Origin: an uncultured Actinomycetes bacterium
Lineage (GTDB): Bacteria; Actinomycetota; Actinomycetes; S36-B12; UBA5976
Reading direction: 5' to 3'
DNA: 41,879 bases
Assembly (NCBI GenBank): GCA_903892635.1
Contig: CAITJH010000027.1
Span: forward strand, 1-41,879
The notes under the pieces were generated by a model, which was given only the letters and a program-made list of their open reading frames with translations, was not told where the DNA came from and did no database searches. The translations under genes and the position numbers were made by a program. Shown one piece after another: positions 38,970 to 41,879 of this stretch; position 1 is the first letter of the stretch, and each line of letters opens with the position of its first letter.

Positions 38970-40235
38970 GTGACTGACATCCTTTCCGAACTGGGCTGGC
39001 GCAACCTTGTTGCCCAGCACACGCCCGAACTTCCAGACGAGCTGGCAAAGGGTTCACTCACGCTGTATTGCGGATTCGATCCGACCGCTCCGAGTCTTCA
39101 CATGGGAAATCTGGCTCAAATCATCACCATGTCGCGCTTCCAGCGCCTTGGCCATACGCCAATCGCGCTTGTAGGTGGCGCCACTGGTCTCATCGGTGAT
39201 CCAAGCGGTAAGAATGCCGAACGCACGCTCAATACGGTCGACACTGTTATGGGCTGGGTCGAAGGAATCCGTGGCCAGCTTGAGCCATACTTCGACTTTT
39301 CAGGCTCGAATGCCTGCATCATGGCGAACAACTATGACTGGACCGAGTCCATGGATGTTCTGACCTACCTGCGCGACATCGGCAAGCACTTCAGTGTCAA
39401 TCGCATGCTAGATAAGGAATCTGTGTCAGCACGTCTCAATGGCGCAGGCATTTCATACACGGAATTTAGCTACCAAATTTTGCAATCCCTTGACTTCCTC
39501 GAGTTGTACCGTCGTCACAATTGCACGCTGCAAATCGGCGGTTCAGACCAGTGGGGGAACATTACTGCCGGTACCGACTTGGTTCGACGTGTGGAATCTG
39601 CGAGCGTCAATGGGCTTACCACTCATCTGGTGACCAAGGCTGACGGAACAAAGTTTGGAAAGACGGAATCCGGAACAGTCTGGCTCGATCCTGAACTTAC
39701 TTCGCCTTACGCGTTCTACCAATTCTGGATTAATGCTGACGATCGCGATGTAGCCACGTTGCTGCGCACCTTCACGTACCGCACGCAAGAAGACATTGAT
39801 GCACTACTCCTTGCTACAACCGAGCGACCTCAAGCTCGTGAAGCACAGCGTGCGCTCGCGCAAGATGTCACAACGTTGGTCCACGGTGCTCATGCGACCG
39901 CCCAAGCTGAAGCAGCAGCGGCAGCGTTGTTTGGTCGTGGCGAATTGCATGACCTGGATGCTTCAACCCTTGATGCTGTTATGAAAGAAGCGCCTCATTC
40001 TGAAGTCTCACTTGAAGGTGAGCCGGTCACTGTGTCCGAACTTCTTGTTAAGTGCGAACTTGTTGCGAGCAATGGCGCCGGTCGTCGTGCGATTGCTGAA
40101 GGTGGAGTGTCAGTTAACAATGTCAAGGTAACTGATGAAGGAGCCACTGTATCTGCCGAAGATTTCTTGCACGGTCAGTGGCTTGTACTTCGTCGAGGAA
40201 AAAAAGCATTCGGCGGTATTAAGCGAGTTAAGTAA
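38970..40235 (+). CDS. tyrS: Tyrosine--tRNA ligase
   Basis: This class I synthetase charges tRNA-Tyr. The product has 421 residues. YCGFDPTAPSLHMGN (33-47) contains the HIGH-type motif, and KFGKTESG near residue 228 is the KMSKS equivalent. The C-terminal S4-like RNA-binding domain is present (GAGRRAIAEGGVSVNNVKV). I chose GTG 38970 because homology begins with DILSELGWRNLVAQ; an in-frame TTG at 38934 would add 12 residues with no support. It converges with the EamA gene; the 36-base gap between them has only a weak GCGCA/TGCGC stem. Confidence 0.95.
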   Translation: MTDILSELGWRNLVAQHTPELPDELAKGSLTLYCGFDPTAPSLHMGNLAQIITMSRFQRLGHTPIALVGGATGLIGDPSGKNAERTLNTVDTVMGWVEGIRGQLEPYFDFSGSNACIMANNYDWTESMDVLTYLRDIGKHFSVNRMLDKESVSARLNGAGISYTEFSYQILQSLDFLELYRRHNCTLQIGGSDQWGNITAGTDLVRRVESASVNGLTTHLVTKADGTKFGKTESGTVWLDPELTSPYAFYQFWINADDRDVATLLRTFTYRTQEDIDALLLATTERPQAREAQRALAQDVTTLVHGAHATAQAEAAAAALFGRGELHDLDASTLDAVMKEAPHSEVSLEGEPVTVSELLVKCELVASNGAGRRAIAEGGVSVNNVKVTDEGATVSAEDFLHGQWLVLRRGKKAFGGIKRVK

Positions 40236-40271
40236 CTTTGTTGCTCGAACCTGTGAAAATCGCGCGCAGAA

Positions 40272-41168
40272 TTAATGCGCTACAACATCTTCAATGTGTT
40301 GCGATTTTTGACCAAGACCGAGCACTAATGCGCAACCAATAAAAATCACAGCAGCACCAACTAATTGCACCATCGTGATCGTTTCATGCAGAAACACTGA
40401 TCCGAGGATGACGGCAACAACTGGAACAAGAAACTCTGTGCTCAGTGCCTTGGTTGCACCAATTTCATCCACAAGTTTGAAGTACAAAATGTATGCAAGA
40501 GAACTGGCCGTTGCAGCCACAGTAATCAACGCACCAATGGCTTTCCATGATGGTGGAACGTGAGTGAGCGGAACGATTAAGACAAGTGGCAAAGTGAAAA
40601 GTCCGCCAAAAAGAAATGTTCCAATAGTTTGTTCATACGAACCCACATGAGGTGTGTGAACTTTTGCGTAGCTTCCGCCAAATGCAAACCCAGTCGACGC
40701 AATGACGGAACCTAAAAAGCCCAGTAGGAATGCGCCATCAATTTTTTGTGGAGTAAAGCCAATCAAAATCACAACGCCAAGAAATCCGATAATCAATCCT
40801 GCGATCATCGTTGCGGTGGGACGCTTCTTATGCCACACCCATTCGATTATCAAACTGTAAAGCGGAATCGTTGTGACAAGGATTGCCGTTAGTGATGCAC
40901 CAAGGCGAGTCATCGCAAAATTCATTCCACCAAGATTCATTCCAACACTGGCGAAACCAAGTACTGCGAAGTGCTTCCATGCATTGTGAAAGTTAAGCGA
41001 TCGACGAGTTACAGCTGCGATGACAACAAGAAGTGCGCTGGCAACGAATGCGCGGAAAGATACTGTTGCGGCCCATCCGAATTCAGGTATTGCAATAGCA
41101 AGCCAATAAAACGATGCTCCCCACATGAGGAATGTCCATGTGTACATGTTCAATTGGCGCGGTGTCAT
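40272..41168 (-). CDS. EamA-type (DMT superfamily) membrane transporter
   Basis: This 298-residue membrane protein is predicted to have about ten helices arranged as two EamA repeats. The first repeat runs from LNMYTWTFLMWGASFYWLA to about residue 130. The second begins near FLLGFLGSVIASTGFAFGG and ends with the hydrophobic helix LVGAAVIFIGCALVLGLG before a polar tail. Family members export amino acids, purines or other small metabolites, but the substrate cannot be predicted. It is the only minus-strand gene in the window, placed between tyrS and the rRNA operon, and seems to be transcribed alone from a leaderless promoter. Confidence 0.85.
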   Translation of the reverse strand: MTPRQLNMYTWTFLMWGASFYWLAIAIPEFGWAATVSFRAFVASALLVVIAAVTRRSLNFHNAWKHFAVLGFASVGMNLGGMNFAMTRLGASLTAILVTTIPLYSLIIEWVWHKKRPTATMIAGLIIGFLGVVILIGFTPQKIDGAFLLGFLGSVIASTGFAFGGSYAKVHTPHVGSYEQTIGTFLFGGLFTLPLVLIVPLTHVPPSWKAIGALITVAATASSLAYILYFKLVDEIGATKALSTEFLVPVVAVILGSVFLHETITMVQLVGAAVIFIGCALVLGLGQKSQHIEDVVAH

Positions 41169-41174
41169 GGTTCA

Positions 41175-41180
41175 ACCATA
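41175..41180 (-). promoter_or_regulatory. Candidate -10 box for leaderless EamA gene transcription
   Basis: On the minus strand TATGGT ends exactly six bases before the ATG at 41168, with no ribosome binding site. It is divergent from the rRNA promoters about 90 bases away. Confidence 0.5.
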
Positions 41181-41266
41181 GAGGGATTGCATGCAGCATT
41201 GAATGCGTACTGTGAGTGGGGTAGGGCACATCAACAGAGGCCTGATGCTCGCATCCCAGAGGCGAT

Positions 41267-41295
41267 TTGACCTTCTGGCCAAAACCCCGTAACTT
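41267..41295 (+). promoter_or_regulatory. rRNA promoter P1
   Basis: TTGACC at 41267-41272 and TAACTT at 41290-41295 are spaced by 17 bases, an almost ideal housekeeping promoter. Transcription would start near 41302. A hairpin of about 11 pairs with one mismatch (41315-41342) follows in the P1 transcript; it has no T-run. The stretch 41181-41266 shows nothing else. Confidence 0.65.
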
Positions 41296-41360
41296 AGCCA
41301 AGCAACCTAATCACCAGATGTTTTCCTTATGGAAAATGCCTGTGGCCCTGAGTGTCGGAT

Positions 41361-41389
41361 TTGACCCGATTCTCAATAGTGGCTAAGTT
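41361..41389 (+). promoter_or_regulatory. rRNA promoter P2
   Basis: TTGACC at 41361-41366 and TAAGTT at 41384-41389, again with a 17-base spacer, repeat the P1 layout 94 bases downstream. Transcription would start near 41396, giving a leader of about 190 bases before 16S rRNA. Confidence 0.7.
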
Positions 41390-41395
41390 AGGAAA

Positions 41396-41585
41396 GTCGC
41401 CTTGAAAACGGTCCAAGAAATTGGGCGGAATTCCTGCGCGTTCGTACCTTGAGAACTCAACAGCGTGCCACAAGTCAATACCAAAACCCCGTGGTAAATC
41501 TTTTAGATTTACTCGGAAAATTCCTTTGGTAATAAGACAAATTAAAGCATTCAGCTTATTTGTTCAATTGCCAGAATCTCTCTCT
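41396..41585 (+). promoter_or_regulatory. 16S rRNA leader with actinobacterial antitermination/processing motif
   Basis: The leader contains TTGAGAACTCAACAGCGTG (41449-41467), nearly identical to the conserved motif in Streptomyces and mycobacterial rRNA leaders that is linked to antitermination. A GTAAATC/GATTTAC hairpin (41494-41512) follows, then an AT-rich stretch and a CTCTC/GAGAG pairing that reaches into the start of 16S rRNA. The matching 3' processing sequences would lie outside the window. Confidence 0.65.
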
Positions 41586-41879
41586 TTAACGGAGAGTTTG
41601 ATCCTGGCTCAGGACGAACGCTGGCGGCGTGCTTAACACATGCAAGTCGAACGATGAAGCGGAGCTTGCTCCGTGGATTAGTGGCGAACGGGTGAGTAAC
41701 ACGTGGGCAACCTGCCCCTAACTCTGGGATAACTCCTCGAAAGAGGTGCTAATACCGGATACGAAACTGGGAGACATCTTCACAGTTTGGAAAGTTTTTC
41801 GGTTAGGGATGGGCCCGCGGCCTATCAGCTTGTTGGTGAGGTAACGGCTCACCAAGGCGACGACGGGTAACCGGCCTGA
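41586..41879 (+). rRNA. rrs: 16S ribosomal RNA, 5' part (truncated by the window end)
   Basis: The universal 27F site AGAGTTTGATCCTGGCTCAG starts at 41593, so the mature 5' end lies near 41586 by comparison with E. coli. Conserved blocks follow in order: GACGAACGCTGGCGGCGTGC, ACACATGCAAGTCGAACG, GTGGCGAACGGGTGAGTAAC, and the segment near 41820 with CTATCAGCTTGTTGGTGAGG. Only about the first 294 bases are present. The rest of the rRNA operon would lie beyond the window. Confidence 0.97.

Noticed and set aside
41494-41512. Hairpin in the rRNA leader as a terminator
   Set aside because: It is not followed by a T-run and lies between the promoters and 16S rRNA, so a processing or structural role is more likely.

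Overview
The window looks like a piece of an actinobacterial chromosome of intermediate GC content, from a compact, probably free-living lineage. Three things point there: actinobacterial marker genes (mIHF, a helicase-dead PriA, an SseB-like gene next to infC), a Streptomyces/Mycobacterium-style rRNA leader motif, and a 16S rRNA 5' end with actinobacterial character. Almost every base is housekeeping sequence and most genes overlap by 1-4 bases. I cannot name the genus from this alone.

Layout. (1) 1-9756: pyrimidine operon pyrR-pyrB-pyrC-carA-carB-pyrK-pyrD-pyrF, a complete UMP pathway, preceded by a PyrR RNA-binding loop next to the ribosome binding site. (2) 9779-13513: mihF-gmk-rpoZ-coaBC, then metK, closed by a strong intrinsic terminator. 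(3) 13561-18391: priA, def, fmt, rsmB. (4) 18405-22387: rpe-ribD-ribE-ribBA-ribH (riboflavin). (5) 22714-24517: hisE-hisG-sseB-like. (6) 24662-26910: infC-rpmI-rplT-rlmB behind a structured leader; infC appears to start at AUC. (7) 27137-29103: two overlapping Gfo/Idh/MocA oxidoreductases of unknown substrate. (8) 29153-32736: pheS-pheT. (9) 32738-38913: argC-argJ-argB-argD-argR-argH behind an ArgR-type operator; argF and argG are absent here. (10) 38970-40235: tyrS; 40272-41168 (minus): an EamA-type transporter. (11) 41267-41879: tandem rRNA promoters, leader and the first ~294 bases of 16S rRNA.

The most interesting object is a family of four 80-nt repeats in three intergenic gaps (22421-22500 minus, 22554-22633 plus, 24557-24636 minus, 26954-27033 plus). 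They align without gaps, share conserved outer blocks and a fixed TTTTTAGA block, and have a divergent centre that still base-pairs in every copy. Compensatory changes support all three stems. I do not recognise this family; it may be a structured RNA, a terminator-like element or a small mobile repeat.

A second theme is transcription start. Several genes (mihF, rpe, hisE, pheS, argC, the EamA gene) have a TANNNT hexamer exactly 6-7 bases before the start codon and no ribosome binding site, the signature of leaderless mRNAs. Genes inside operons rely on overlap coupling or ordinary ribosome binding sites.
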